Assembly (NCBI GenBank): GCA_963775935.1
Contig: CAVZKR010000003.1
Span: 248,001 to 312,000 of the forward strand
From: JBBIPA01 sp963775935
GTDB taxonomy: Bacteria; Chloroflexota; Dehalococcoidia; GIF9; UBA5629
Reading direction: 5' to 3'
DNA: 64,000 nucleotides
Of this stretch, positions 50,055-59,934 are shown piece after piece. The notes beneath the pieces are model-generated. The model was not told where the DNA came from, did not search any database, and saw only the letters and a program-made list of their open reading frames with translations. Each line of letters starts with the position of its first letter. Position 1 is the stretch's first letter. The position numbers were made by a program, and so were the translations under genes.

Positions 50055-50705
50055 CTAAATTACCTTCACCAACACACAAATATTCCGCGAAAAAAACTTC
50101 ACAGGGAACCGATATGACCTCTCCGGTACCATACTGATAATTGTAAAGCCAGCCTCAATCAACGTTTTCTTTAGTTCAGAATATGAAAACAGATAATGAT
50201 ACCGATAGAGAGTTTTATCCTTTAATTTCCAACCTACATAGGTTTCCTTGCCACTAAACCAGAATCTCGGCTGCCAGTGATTCCAGACGGTAATAAAGGC
50301 TTCAGCGCCGGGTTTCAATACCCGTCTTAACTCTAGAAACGCTGCTTTCCAGTGTTTCTCTCCTTGAACATGGTGGTAAGTCGCCACAGCAATAGCGTAG
50401 TCGAATACCTTATCAGCAAAGGGCAGAGTAACCGCATCAGCAACAGCGAGATTAACGTCAAATTGAAATTTATCGGCGTACTTCTGTGCCATGGTGAGCA
50501 TCTGCGCAGAAAAATCAACTCCCCAAAGCTCAAATTTACCCCTGAAAGGAAGGAAATCCGGCCCATGAGCACAGCCAATATTCAATAGCTTACCCTTTTG
50601 CCACCGTTGCACTACCCCATTAAGCTCTGTAGTAAATCGGCACCAATGCCGCAGCCGATACCAGCTTTCTGCTATCTCATTAAAAACTTCCCTGTTTGTT
50701 GTCAT
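50055..50705 (-). CDS. Trm9/ALKBH8-like SAM methyltransferase
   Basis: The 216-residue protein starts REVFNEIAESWYRLRHWCRF, which resembles the VFNEIAxxYxxTRxKPW head of Trm9, then the SAM motif LLNIGCAHGPDFLPF, AVADAVTLPFADKVFDYAIA, VATYHHVQGEKHWKAAFLEL, VWNHWQPRFW and YRYHYLFSYSELKKTLIEAG, the Trm9 YYHLF-type segment. Trm9 methylates 5-carboxymethyluridine in tRNA wobble positions. It is divergent from elp3 with 41 bases between starts, the expected partner for making cm5U. No Trm112 activator is seen. Confidence 0.75.
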   Translation of the reverse strand: MTTNREVFNEIAESWYRLRHWCRFTTELNGVVQRWQKGKLLNIGCAHGPDFLPFRGKFELWGVDFSAQMLTMAQKYADKFQFDVNLAVADAVTLPFADKVFDYAIAVATYHHVQGEKHWKAAFLELRRVLKPGAEAFITVWNHWQPRFWFSGKETYVGWKLKDKTLYRYHYLFSYSELKKTLIEAGFTIISMVPERSYRFPVKFFSRNICVLVKVI

Positions 50706-50746
50706 AATCACCAATTTGTTAAACTTTATTATAAGCAAAACACAGC

Positions 50747-52117
50747 ATGAAAAAAATATCAAGAACTATATCTGGCGTGACACCGGTTGCGGTTATGGGG
50801 CAGCCCGGGGGTTGCCCTGGCAATTGCGTATACTGCCCCACCTACTCCGAGGCACCACAAAGCTATACTCCAGAATCACCTGCGGTACTGCGAGCTAAAA
50901 ACTGCAACTACGAATCGAGAAGACAGGTTGAGTTACGATTAAAAATACTTTCCAATATGGGGCATCCTGCCGATAAAGTCGAACTCATTATCATGGGCGG
51001 AACTTTCCTGGCATACCCCGAAGAGTATCAATATCAATTTATCAAGGATTGCTACGATGGATTGAACGGTTACACCTCCACTGATTTAGAAACCGCCAAG
51101 CGGGTAAATGAAACTACAACTCACAGGTGCGTAGGGCTCTGTATAGAGACCAGGCCTGACTGGTGTCAGGAATATCAAATAGAGAGAATGCTGGAATTCG
51201 GCACGACCAGAGTCGAATTGGGAGTACAAACACTGGATGATAACATTTATCGACTGGTAAAGCGGGGGCATACGGTAGACCACGTGAGTAGAGCTACCAA
51301 ATTATTAAAAGAAGCAGGCATGAAAGTCTACTACCACTGGATGCCGGGGTTACCCGGGTCTAATCTGGAGTATGACCTGGAGTTATCCCGGCAATTATTC
51401 AATGACCAACGCTTCCGACCTGATGGACTGAAGCTCTATCCCACACTGGTCGTGGCGGGCACCGAACTGGAAAAATGGTATCGGGATAACCGTTATCATC
51501 CCTATACCATGGATGAGATGATAAACTTGCTGATAAAGATCAAGTCCATAATTCCAGACTACGTCAGAATATCACGCGTCATGCGAGACATCCCCACCCA
51601 ATTTATTGTCGCCGGCTGCAAGGATTTGGGGTTGAGGAGCAAATTGAAGCAACGCATGAAAGAAGTGAACACAGTATGCAACTGCATCCGATGCCGGGAA
51701 TACGGACACCGACTGCGTGACGGCTGGAAAACCGGAGAACCTGTTCTCAAGAGAATGGACTATGACGCTTCCGACGGCAAAGAAATATTCCTCTCTTTCG
51801 AGGATGACCAGAAAACTATCTTCGGTTTGCTCCGTCTGAGGATTGAATCTCTGACGGGAAACAATGAAAGAACGGCTACAGTCAGGGAGCTGCATGTGTT
51901 CGGCTCCGAAGTGCCCCTGGGCACGCAGCTCGATAATGCTGTGCAGCACAAAGGTCTCGGCGGGCAACTGCTCAAAGAAGCCGAGAGAATTAGCCAGATC
52001 GAATTTCAGGCTAAAAGTATCGCCATCATCAGTGGCGTGGGCGCCAGGGACTACTTTCGCTCCGAATTCGGCTACCAACTTGAGGGCGCCTATATGGTGA
52101 AGAAACTAGCAGGCTAG
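50747..52117 (+). CDS. elp3: Elp3-type tRNA uridine(34) radical SAM/GNAT enzyme
   Basis: The 456-residue enzyme has radical SAM Cys at CPGNCVYC (Cys23, Cys27, Cys30), FLAYPEEYQYQFIKD, IETRPDWC, RVELGVQTLDDNIYRLVKRG, HWMPGLPGSNLEYDL and a Zn-binding CNCIRC. The last 120 residues are a GNAT acetyltransferase ending QHKGLGGQLLKEAERI and GVGARDYFRSEFGYQLEGAY. Elp3 uses acetyl-CoA and SAM to make cm5U in tRNA. Bacterial Elp3 proteins of this short form are known from Dehalococcoides. It adjoins a Trm9-like gene. Confidence 0.93.
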   Translation: MKKISRTISGVTPVAVMGQPGGCPGNCVYCPTYSEAPQSYTPESPAVLRAKNCNYESRRQVELRLKILSNMGHPADKVELIIMGGTFLAYPEEYQYQFIKDCYDGLNGYTSTDLETAKRVNETTTHRCVGLCIETRPDWCQEYQIERMLEFGTTRVELGVQTLDDNIYRLVKRGHTVDHVSRATKLLKEAGMKVYYHWMPGLPGSNLEYDLELSRQLFNDQRFRPDGLKLYPTLVVAGTELEKWYRDNRYHPYTMDEMINLLIKIKSIIPDYVRISRVMRDIPTQFIVAGCKDLGLRSKLKQRMKEVNTVCNCIRCREYGHRLRDGWKTGEPVLKRMDYDASDGKEIFLSFEDDQKTIFGLLRLRIESLTGNNERTATVRELHVFGSEVPLGTQLDNAVQHKGLGGQLLKEAERISQIEFQAKSIAIISGVGARDYFRSEFGYQLEGAYMVKKLAG

Positions 52118-52123
52118 ATGTTT

Positions 52124-53095
52124 TCAGTCATACAGGTGACAGGCTACCTGATGCCCCGGTTGCAGTTCAGTCAATTGAGGTTCCACAGTGCTGCAAATCG
52201 GCAGAACCTTATGGCACCTGGTATGGAAGCGACAACCCGACGGGGGAAACATAGGCGACGGCACATCGCCATGCAATAAAATCCTTTCCTTCCGCCCAGA
52301 CTGCAAACTGGGAACTGCCGATAGCAAAGCTTCAGTATAGGGGTGGAGAGGATGCTGGAACAGCTCTTTTTTATCAGCCAGTTCCACGATTTTCCCTAGA
52401 TACATCACTGCTACCCTATGAGCCATGTATCTGATAACCGATAAGTCATGAGCAATAAAGATATAGGTGAGCTTGAATTGCTGCTGGATATCCATCATCA
52501 AATTGAGAATCTGGGCTTGAATTGAAACATCCAGAGCGCTCACCGGTTCATCGGCAACAATAAGCTTCGGACTTACAGCTAAAGCACGGGCAATACCAAT
52601 GCGCTGCTTCTGCCCGCCGCTGAACTCATGGGGAAAGAGAGCAGATTGCTCAAACTCTAATCCCACCTGCTCCATTAACTCGGCTACTCGTTCTCTGCGC
52701 TCTTTCTCGCTCCCCATACTGTGGATAATCAAAGCCTCGTCAATAGAATCACCCACGGTCATCCTTGGATCGAGCGAAGCCTCTGGGTCCTGAAAGATAA
52801 TCTGGAAATCCTTCCTCAATCCCCTCAAACCTTTCCTATCGAGTGTAGTAATATCGATTCCTTTGTAGAGTATTTCACCACTGGTCGGCTGTTCCAACCG
52901 CAATAATGTCCTGCCCAGAGTTGACTTCCCGCATCCAGATTCACCAACTAACCCCAGCACCTCACCCTCTTGTATGGTAAACGATACTCCATCTACCGCT
53001 TTGACATCACCAACATGTTGGGAAAATAGTCCTAAGGTCACAGGGTAGTATTTTTTTAAGTTTCTTACATCGAGTAAAAATTCGTTATCAACCAT
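52124..53095 (-). CDS. oligopeptide ABC transporter ATPase (OppF-like)
   Basis: The 323-residue ATPase has GLVGESGCGKSTLGRTLLRL, FQDPEASLDPRMTV, FSGGQKQRIGIARALAV, IVADEPVSALDVSIQAQILN, and the oligopeptide-type C-terminus (CRFHTRCHKVLPIC), probably a [4Fe-4S]-binding Cys cluster as in other OppF/DppF. Last gene of a five-gene operon; ATG 53095 follows the OppD-like stop by eight bases. Confidence 0.93.
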   Translation of the reverse strand: MVDNEFLLDVRNLKKYYPVTLGLFSQHVGDVKAVDGVSFTIQEGEVLGLVGESGCGKSTLGRTLLRLEQPTSGEILYKGIDITTLDRKGLRGLRKDFQIIFQDPEASLDPRMTVGDSIDEALIIHSMGSEKERRERVAELMEQVGLEFEQSALFPHEFSGGQKQRIGIARALAVSPKLIVADEPVSALDVSIQAQILNLMMDIQQQFKLTYIFIAHDLSVIRYMAHRVAVMYLGKIVELADKKELFQHPLHPYTEALLSAVPSLQSGRKERILLHGDVPSPMFPPSGCRFHTRCHKVLPICSTVEPQLTELQPGHQVACHLYD

Positions 53096-53103
53096 TCTAT
53101 TCT

Positions 53104-54081
53104 CTAGGCTCTGTATAAATGGCAACATACGGTATGTTCTTGGGAAAGACTTAAAAGTTTCGGTTCCTGCTCACGGCAGATATCCATAACATGAGAACAT
53201 CGGGGATGAAAAGGGCAGCCACTGGGCAGTGCAATAGGGTCAGGTGTACTACCTGGAATCGATACTAATCTATCCTCAGCCCTGGTGAAATCAGGCAAGC
53301 AATCGAGCAAGCCAATAGTATAGGGATGTTTCGGGGCATTAATTATCTCTGCCACAGGAGCAGTCTCAACGTCCTTACCAGCATAGATAATCACCGCCCT
53401 ATCTCCAATCTCTGAGACTACCCCCAGATCATGGGTGATAAATATCAGGGACATTTTTCTGTTCAGCTTCAGCTCCTTAAACAGGTCAAGGATTTGTGCC
53501 CTTACGGTCGCATCCACCGCAGTAGTCGGCTCATCTGCAATCAGAATTTGCGGGTCACAGGATAAGCTCATGGCTATCATCGCTCTTTGTCTCATGCCAC
53601 CAGACAACTGGTGAGGATACCGGTCCATGACCGTTTCTGCTGACGGAATCCCCATCTCTTCGAGCAAGCTAATGGCTTTCTCGTTAGCCGCACCAGTACG
53701 CATTTTCAAATGAACCTTTATCTGTTCTGTTATCTGCTCACCCACCGTAAACACAGGATTCAATGCAGATTGTGCATCCTGGAAAATCATAGCGATTTCC
53801 CTGCCTCTAATTCGCCTCAACTCCTCCGGCAAACATTTGAGCAAATCCAGACTGTTATACTTCGCCATACCTCCTACTATTTTGCCCGGCGGGCTATCAA
53901 TCAAACCCAGAATAGATAATACCGAGACCGATTTGCCACAACCTGATTCACCGACAAGGCAGAGACATTCCCCAAGTCTTAGTTCAAAGTTCACCCCGTC
54001 AACCGCCTTCACCACACCACGACGAGTGAAAAAGCGAGTCTTCAAATCGGTAACTTTTAATACAGCGCCATTAGTCGACAT
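53104..54081 (-). CDS. oligopeptide ABC transporter ATPase (OppD-like)
   Basis: The 325-residue ATPase has CLVGESGCGKSVSVLSILG, IFQDAQSALNPVFTVGEQI, QLSGGMRQRAMIAMSL, ILIADEPTTAVDATVRAQIL and the terminal GCPFHPRCSHVMDIC, with Cys for a bound cluster. It works with the OppF-like partner to drive import of peptides or related solutes. Confidence 0.93.
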   Translation of the reverse strand: MSTNGAVLKVTDLKTRFFTRRGVVKAVDGVNFELRLGECLCLVGESGCGKSVSVLSILGLIDSPPGKIVGGMAKYNSLDLLKCLPEELRRIRGREIAMIFQDAQSALNPVFTVGEQITEQIKVHLKMRTGAANEKAISLLEEMGIPSAETVMDRYPHQLSGGMRQRAMIAMSLSCDPQILIADEPTTAVDATVRAQILDLFKELKLNRKMSLIFITHDLGVVSEIGDRAVIIYAGKDVETAPVAEIINAPKHPYTIGLLDCLPDFTRAEDRLVSIPGSTPDPIALPSGCPFHPRCSHVMDICREQEPKLLSLSQEHTVCCHLYRA

Positions 54082-54103
54082 TATCGAAACATTTCTCTAC
54101 TTG

Positions 54104-55058
54104 CTAAATATTGCTTTTGGGGTCGAAGGCGTCTCGAAGCCCGTCACCCAGGAAGTTAAAGGCTAACACCGTCAGCAACAACATGATTCCCGGCTCCACT
54201 GCTACCCACCAGGCAGTATCCAGACTCTGCTGTCCTGATTCCAGAATTATCCCCCAACTGGTCACTGAAGGGTCACCGAGGCCGATAAAACTTAAAGCTG
54301 CTTCAGCTAAAATGACGCCGGGAATCGATAAGGTAGCCATCACGATAATAAGACTGATAACATTAGGTATCAGATGACGGAAGATAACCCGGCGATCGCT
54401 GGCGCCGAGAGCCCTGGCTGCGGTAACAAAGTCTCTGGTTCTCAATGATAATGCTTCGCTCCGTATCAGGCGAGCAGCACCTGTCCATCCAGTCAAACCG
54501 ATTACCAGCACTATTAAACCCAGGTTTGGGCCGAAAAAGAAAACAATCATCACCAGCAGCAGGAAAAAGGGGAAAGTCATCATGACATCGGTGAATCTCA
54601 TTAAAGCATTATCTGCCCACCCCCCCAAATAAGCGGAGAGAACACCGATTAGTGCCCCTAAAAAAATAGCGATACCCGTAGCCAGCAATCCCACCCATAA
54701 CGATATTCTGGCGCCCGAGACTAACATTGCCAGCATATCGCGTCCCTTGCTATCAGTGCCCAGGGGATGCTTCCCTGTCCCGGAAGTCCCGGAAGTAGTG
54801 AATTGACCAGTAGCTATATTGTAGACCGCAACTTCAGTGTTGAATCCCAAAGGCGGCAAACTCTTTTCCTCAAAGTTCACCAGGGTAGGGTCAACAGTGA
54901 GAAACGGGCCTGAGTATTGCCAGGAAAACTAAAAAAAGTATAAACGCCAGACCAGCGACAGCAAGCTTGTTTTTGCTCGTTCGCTGCCAGTAATAGCGAA
55001 TGAGCCGTCGATTGTTATAGAAAATACCACCGACCTTTTGAAAAACGTTCTTAGTCAT
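54104..55058 (-). pseudogene. oligopeptide ABC permease (OppC-like), frameshifted
   Basis: The N-terminus (ATG 55058, MTKNVFQKVGGIFYNNRRLI) runs to FLAILRPVSHC and a TGA at 54891. The next frame holds the remainder from NFEEKSLPPLGFNTEV through the membrane helices (GRDMLAMLVSGARISLWVGL, GASDRRVIFRHLIPNVISLI). Deleting one base in CTCAGGCCC near 54910 gives GPFLTVDPTLVNFEEK, the expected sequence. An intact protein of about 317 residues would result. It overlaps the OppB-like gene by eight bases, so the operon layout is kept. The frameshift may be an error. Confidence 0.85.
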
Positions 55059-56028
55059 AGCGTATCCTTGGGTCAAGATAGGTGTAAGCAATATCAGTAA
55101 CCAGGTTAATAATCAGCACCAAAAACGTCCCAATAAGAGTTATCGCCACTACCACCGGGTAATCGTCAGCAAAAATAGCTTTGAAGGATATTTGTCCTAA
55201 ACCAGGGATACCAAAGATAATCTCGGTAAGATAGGCACCACCAAAGACAATACTGCCTAAATCGAACATTATTATGGTGAACAGCGGCAGCAAGGCATTG
55301 CGGAACACATGTTTTCCAATCACAGTACGCTCGGGCAATCCCTTAGCCCTGGCCGTAGTCACGAATCCCTTATGTAAATTGTCCAGCATCGCTGAACGCG
55401 TATAGCGCACATACCCTGCCAGCATTCCAGTAGCGAGCGTTATCACTGGGAGCGTCAGCGCTACTAAATTCTCCCATGAGAATAGGGGCAGCGTGGTGTC
55501 ATAATAGGTTTTAAACCATCCCAGCTTCACCGAGAACAGAAGAATGAGCATGACACCCAGCCAGAAATTAGGCACAGATATACCGAGAAAAGATAAAAAC
55601 GTAGCTGCGTAATCGATTTTGGAATATTGTTTCACTGCCGAATAAATGCCGATTAAAATACCCAGGATTGCTGCAAACACAGTGCTCAGCAATATCAGTT
55701 GAAATGAATAAATCCAGTGAGTTTTAATTAAATCCATTACGGGCATCGAGGTGCTATATGACCATCCCCAATCCCCCTGAAACAGGTGCACCATATAATT
55801 TGCGTATTGCTCCCATAACGGTTTATCAAGGCCATATCTCGCTTCGATGGCAGCGGTAATCTGTGTCACATCCTGCCCTCTGGCTGCGATATTAGCCAGG
55901 TACTTGTCTGCCGGGGAACCAGGGCTTATCCTCACCAGGATAAAGGTGATAGTGACTATACCCCAGGCAATAATTATGGCGTAGATAAGCCTCTTAATAA
56001 TGTAGTACTTAAGCCAGCTCTTTCCCAT
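55051..56028 (-). CDS. oligopeptide ABC permease (OppB-like)
   Basis: The 325-residue protein has six membrane helices and the family motifs IAWGIVTITFILVRISPGSP, WLGVMLILLFSVKLGWF, VRYTRSAMLDNLHKGFVTTA RAKG-type EAA loop and YLDPRIRYD at the end. ATG 56028 follows AAGGGTG. Confidence 0.92.
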   Translation of the reverse strand: MGKSWLKYYIIKRLIYAIIIAWGIVTITFILVRISPGSPADKYLANIAARGQDVTQITAAIEARYGLDKPLWEQYANYMVHLFQGDWGWSYSTSMPVMDLIKTHWIYSFQLILLSTVFAAILGILIGIYSAVKQYSKIDYAATFLSFLGISVPNFWLGVMLILLFSVKLGWFKTYYDTTLPLFSWENLVALTLPVITLATGMLAGYVRYTRSAMLDNLHKGFVTTARAKGLPERTVIGKHVFRNALLPLFTIIMFDLGSIVFGGAYLTEIIFGIPGLGQISFKAIFADDYPVVVAITLIGTFLVLIINLVTDIAYTYLDPRIRYD

Positions 56029-56098
56029 GAGTAACAGCACCCTTTCGCGCTAGCATCAGTAGCTACGCGGAATAACAAGGCTTCTAGCCATAAACATA

Positions 56099-57817
56099 CT
56101 ATTCAAAATACCAGAGGTACGAATTATATCCCATACTGATGCCAGGTTCTATTCCCTTGACGTTCTTCTGAAAACCGATATTGGATAAGCGGAATACCAG
56201 GAAATCCACGGGTTGTTCTTCAGACAAAACACGCGATATTTCCCCATATATTTTCCGCCGCACTTCCCTATCCAATGCCTCTTTCGTCTTTACTTTTTCA
56301 AATAGTTTATCTATTTCTGGATTAGAATAGCCGAAGAAATTCAATCCACCATTCGTAGTGAAAAAGGTACCACTCCCGGACGGAGCCATAATGTCTGTCC
56401 CAAAGCCCATTAATACCAGATCCCATGGTTCATCACTGACAGCCTCCAGACCGCCATTATGCCTGGGTGGCAGGTCCTTTCCGGGAACTTTGTTCATTAA
56501 ATATTTCCTCACCAGTGTCTCCCACGGCACGAGTTTAAGTTCAACTTCAATGCCGAAAGATGCTAATTCCTGTTTTACTAAAAAAGCCATGTCCTCCGCT
56601 AACCCACCACCAGTCGTCGTGACCAGAACAAGCTTCAAAGGCTTGCCGTCTTTGCCCACAATTTCTATCGTTCCATCGGGTTTCTTCTTGCCATAGCCCG
56701 CCTGGTTAAAAAGCTCAGCAGCCTTCTTTTTATCATTGAGCGACCCAACACCGTATTTGACCACGCTCTCTGCCGTATACCAGGGTGAAGTCACCGGTAT
56801 AAAGCTATAAGCCGGCTCAGCAAAGCCAAAATATACCGATTTACATATGGTATCTTTGCTTATCGACATGGAGATAGCCTGCCTGACTTCCTTCTTCTTT
56901 AACCCTTCCCACCCATTAGCTCGATGGTTATAACCTATCAGTGTATACCCTGCGCTGGGTACAGTGTACACAGTGATATTTTTCATGCCTTTAAACTTGC
57001 TCACTTTTTCCGGCTCGATGCTACCCATGGTAATATCGCCTGCTTCCAATGCCGCCAGCATAGTAGGGGCATTTCCAAAAAGCTTGATGACATACTGTTC
57101 AAAATAAGGGGCACCCACGGACTTGCCCAGATAGTAATCCGGGTTTCTCTCAGCGACGAATCTATCGTTACGGATCCACTCCTTAAACCGGTACGGCCCC
57201 ATATTGCCGGTATAGGTTAAATTGTTGAATTCCGGTGCTCTGGTGAAAGCCTCGACATTGCCCTCATACTTGGTAGCAATGTATTTAGGATAAGGTATCA
57301 GGTCATAAATGGTGTAAACGAACTCAGGATCAACTGCCTGGCGTTTAACAGTAAACGTAGTCGTATTCACTACTTCTGGCGTGACGAAAACAGTCTTCCC
57401 GTCCGCTTGTTCCTGCCAACTGTCTTTATAGGGATAGTTAAGCCATTCTGAAAACATCAAATTTTTCAACGTGTAGACATAGTCTTCGGCAGTCACCTGA
57501 GAGCCATCGCTCCATTTGAGGTCATCCCTGATAGTAACGGTATAGACCAGACCATCTGGTGATACCTCAATATCCTTAGCCAGGCAAAGCAAGTGAATTT
57601 CGAGCTTGTTATTATAATTTGCCAGGGAGTCCAGTGTCAGCCCAATATAGCTAAAGGATGTACTATCAGCGACAAGGAGCAAATTCAGTGACTCGGCATC
57701 ACCACCATATTGACCATCGATAAAAATTCCTGTTGCCTGTTTGGACTTACCGCCAGCACAGCCACCGAGTAACAGTGCTATGAGCATTAAAATTACTAAC
57801 AGTCTCATCCTGGCCAT
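56099..57817 (-). CDS. oligopeptide-binding lipoprotein (SBP family 5)
   Basis: The 572-residue protein has a lipoprotein signal MRLLVILMLIALLLGGCAGG with a clear LGGC lipobox. The solute-binding family 5 motifs follow (VTIRDDLKWSDGSQVTAEDY, TGNMGPYRFKEWIRNDRFV, KKKEVRQAISMSISKDTICK). GGAGG precedes ATG 57817. It is the first gene of the operon and sets the solute (peptide, nickel or other); not predictable. Confidence 0.92.
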   Translation of the reverse strand: MARMRLLVILMLIALLLGGCAGGKSKQATGIFIDGQYGGDAESLNLLLVADSTSFSYIGLTLDSLANYNNKLEIHLLCLAKDIEVSPDGLVYTVTIRDDLKWSDGSQVTAEDYVYTLKNLMFSEWLNYPYKDSWQEQADGKTVFVTPEVVNTTTFTVKRQAVDPEFVYTIYDLIPYPKYIATKYEGNVEAFTRAPEFNNLTYTGNMGPYRFKEWIRNDRFVAERNPDYYLGKSVGAPYFEQYVIKLFGNAPTMLAALEAGDITMGSIEPEKVSKFKGMKNITVYTVPSAGYTLIGYNHRANGWEGLKKKEVRQAISMSISKDTICKSVYFGFAEPAYSFIPVTSPWYTAESVVKYGVGSLNDKKKAAELFNQAGYGKKKPDGTIEIVGKDGKPLKLVLVTTTGGGLAEDMAFLVKQELASFGIEVELKLVPWETLVRKYLMNKVPGKDLPPRHNGGLEAVSDEPWDLVLMGFGTDIMAPSGSGTFFTTNGGLNFFGYSNPEIDKLFEKVKTKEALDREVRRKIYGEISRVLSEEQPVDFLVFRLSNIGFQKNVKGIEPGISMGYNSYLWYFE

Positions 57818-57865
57818 TTAACTGCCTCCGTAAATCATCTTTTTCTCTGAGATATTTTTACAGTC

Positions 57866-59023
57866 TTAATTGAAACCTAACTTTAAACGGCTGATAACTT
57901 CTTCGACACTCTCATCGGCCCTGGCATTAATAGCTTTAATAGCGTCCTCAACCTTTTGTTTTTTAGAGACATTAGAGAGATCATTGAGCGAGTCATAGTA
58001 GCCGGCTCGCCTCCCCAGCCTGTAGTTAAGCCTCTCTGCCGAAGACAATGACAGGTATTTGTTAATAACAGACAGGCATGCAGCCTTCGCCTCAGGGAAC
58101 TTACCGTCTACTTCAGGCAATAGATTCATGATGTGGTCGCTTTTGACTTCACTGGTAACATGGAGCTTCTCAATAAGGCTACCCAACTCCTCAACGACCT
58201 CATCTTCTGTTTGCAGCTCAAACTCACCACGTTCGAGCGCGGACCATAACGGCATTGTGTGAGTCATATAGAGACTACGAATTCTGATGAAATCAGGATT
58301 GATCTCATTGAGAACTCTTGCCGTCTCAGCACTATGTTCTGCCGACATTTTCCTACCACCCAATCCTGGCATAATATACTCGCTCAGCGAAATACCAGCC
58401 TCGATTATATTCTTGCCACCCTTAATATGATTCTCCGCTGTAACCCCTTTTTGCATGTACTCCAGTATTTTATCAGAACCGCTTTCCAGACCTATGTGCA
58501 ATCGAGAAAGCCCGACCTTTTTCAGCTCACTTAGTTCCTCAACAGTCTTTTTAGCAGCAGTCTTCGACCGAGCATAAGACGTTATCCGATTCAATTCAGG
58601 AAACGTTTGCTTTAAAAAAGCAATAACCTGAATCAAATCAGGTGTCCGCATGATCAGGGTATTTGCATCCTGGAGAAAAGCCGATTCACTACCTGCCCAC
58701 ATCCAGAGTGACACATTGCGTATTGCAGCATTAAACTGATACTGGTTATATACAGCAGCAGCCATCTGTCTCACGCTGCCACCATCGCCTACCTTACAGG
58801 CGAGTTCCCTTATCTTATCCCTGATAGCTCTGGCTGTTTCGATATCCCTGACTATATCTTCCACAGGTCTAAGTTCAAATTTTTCCCCTTTATATATATC
58901 GCAGAACTGGCATTTGTTCCAGGGACAATTTTTCGTTACCCTTATGAGCAAAGAATAAGCCTCGCTCGGTGGCCGTATAGGCCCAAGTTCAATAGAATAA
59001 TCTGGTGATTTCAGCAGCTCCAT
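57866..59023 (-). CDS. radical SAM protein
   Basis: The 385-residue protein has CPWNKCQFC near residue 33, an unusual C-x4-C-x2-C spacing, then SYARSKTAAKKTVEELSELK, GLSRLHIGLESGSDKILEYM and YIMPGLGGRKMSAEHSAETA. It is a stand-alone radical SAM enzyme of unknown substrate, as in other proteins annotated only by this fold. Confidence 0.82.
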   Translation of the reverse strand: MELLKSPDYSIELGPIRPPSEAYSLLIRVTKNCPWNKCQFCDIYKGEKFELRPVEDIVRDIETARAIRDKIRELACKVGDGGSVRQMAAAVYNQYQFNAAIRNVSLWMWAGSESAFLQDANTLIMRTPDLIQVIAFLKQTFPELNRITSYARSKTAAKKTVEELSELKKVGLSRLHIGLESGSDKILEYMQKGVTAENHIKGGKNIIEAGISLSEYIMPGLGGRKMSAEHSAETARVLNEINPDFIRIRSLYMTHTMPLWSALERGEFELQTEDEVVEELGSLIEKLHVTSEVKSDHIMNLLPEVDGKFPEAKAACLSVINKYLSLSSAERLNYRLGRRAGYYDSLNDLSNVSKKQKVEDAIKAINARADESVEEVISRLKLGFN

Positions 59024-59164
59024 AGTTGTTCATTATATATTCATAATTGAGTAAGAGGCAATAACTCACGATAAAGGAAAGGTCAGGAATATGGTATGCT
59101 ATGATAGATATATCACTGAGCTCTTATAGCTTCAACAGGAAATTGTTTCACTAAAGGCTAAACC

Positions 59165-59800
59165 ATGAAGAAAATCAAGTTCATTTCCTTTGATGTCGAA
59201 GGCACACTGGTAACTACCGACTTCAGCTACGCCATCTGGTTTGAAGCTATCCCTCAAAAATATTGTCAAAAGCATGGAATTTCCTTCGAGCAGGCCAAAA
59301 AAGCTGTCATGAAGGAATATGAAAAGGTCGGTGACCAGAGAGTGGAATGGTATGATATCAAATACTGGTTCCAGAAATTTGACCTTGGCGATTACCAACC
59401 TGCCATGGAACAATATCAGGATAGAGTTCAGTACTTCCCTGAAGTCAGAGAACTACTAACCTCTCTCGATGGAAAATATAAGGTCATCGCAACCTCCGGG
59501 TCACCGAAGGAATTTTTACATCATCTCCTTCGAGACATTAAGCCTTACTTCCATCGGGTCTTCTCCTCAATATCAGATTATAAACAGGTTAAGACCCGCG
59601 ATTTTTACCAGAAGCTATGCCAGGAGCTCGATGTCGTCCCTGAGCAAATTCTCCACATCGGTGATAACTGGCAGTTCGACTTCGCAGCTCCAAAGGACAT
59701 AGGTATGAAAGCGCTCTACCTTGATAGGCAAGGTAAAGACAATCATCACAGCTCTCTAACTGACTTGGCACAGCTCATAACTTATTTGCCGAAAATATAA
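59165..59800 (+). CDS. HAD-family hydrolase
   Basis: The 211-residue protein has ISFDVEGTLVTTDFSYAIWF (motif I with Asp; the second catalytic Asp is Glu: DVEGT), VIATSGSPKEFLHH, and HIGDNWQFDFAAPKDIGMKA. The DVEGT variant is also found in other HAD members. Soluble phosphatase-like enzyme; substrate unknown. Confidence 0.88.
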   Translation: MKKIKFISFDVEGTLVTTDFSYAIWFEAIPQKYCQKHGISFEQAKKAVMKEYEKVGDQRVEWYDIKYWFQKFDLGDYQPAMEQYQDRVQYFPEVRELLTSLDGKYKVIATSGSPKEFLHHLLRDIKPYFHRVFSSISDYKQVKTRDFYQKLCQELDVVPEQILHIGDNWQFDFAAPKDIGMKALYLDRQGKDNHHSSLTDLAQLITYLPKI

Positions 59801-59934
59801 AGAGTAGCATTGTGGACAGTTCCTGAGCTCGTATTTTAGAAGAGACAGCTACCATAACTATTAGGCCAGAGTATCTGGAATTTGTTTGTATTGGTAGAGG
59901 TAGAGTATCAACAGGTAGAACTTTTTTAATTACG

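Noticed and set aside
54891..54893. TGA in the OppC-like permease considered as a selenocysteine codon.
   Set aside because: The frame after it does not continue the family; a one-base deletion restores it, so this is a frameshift.
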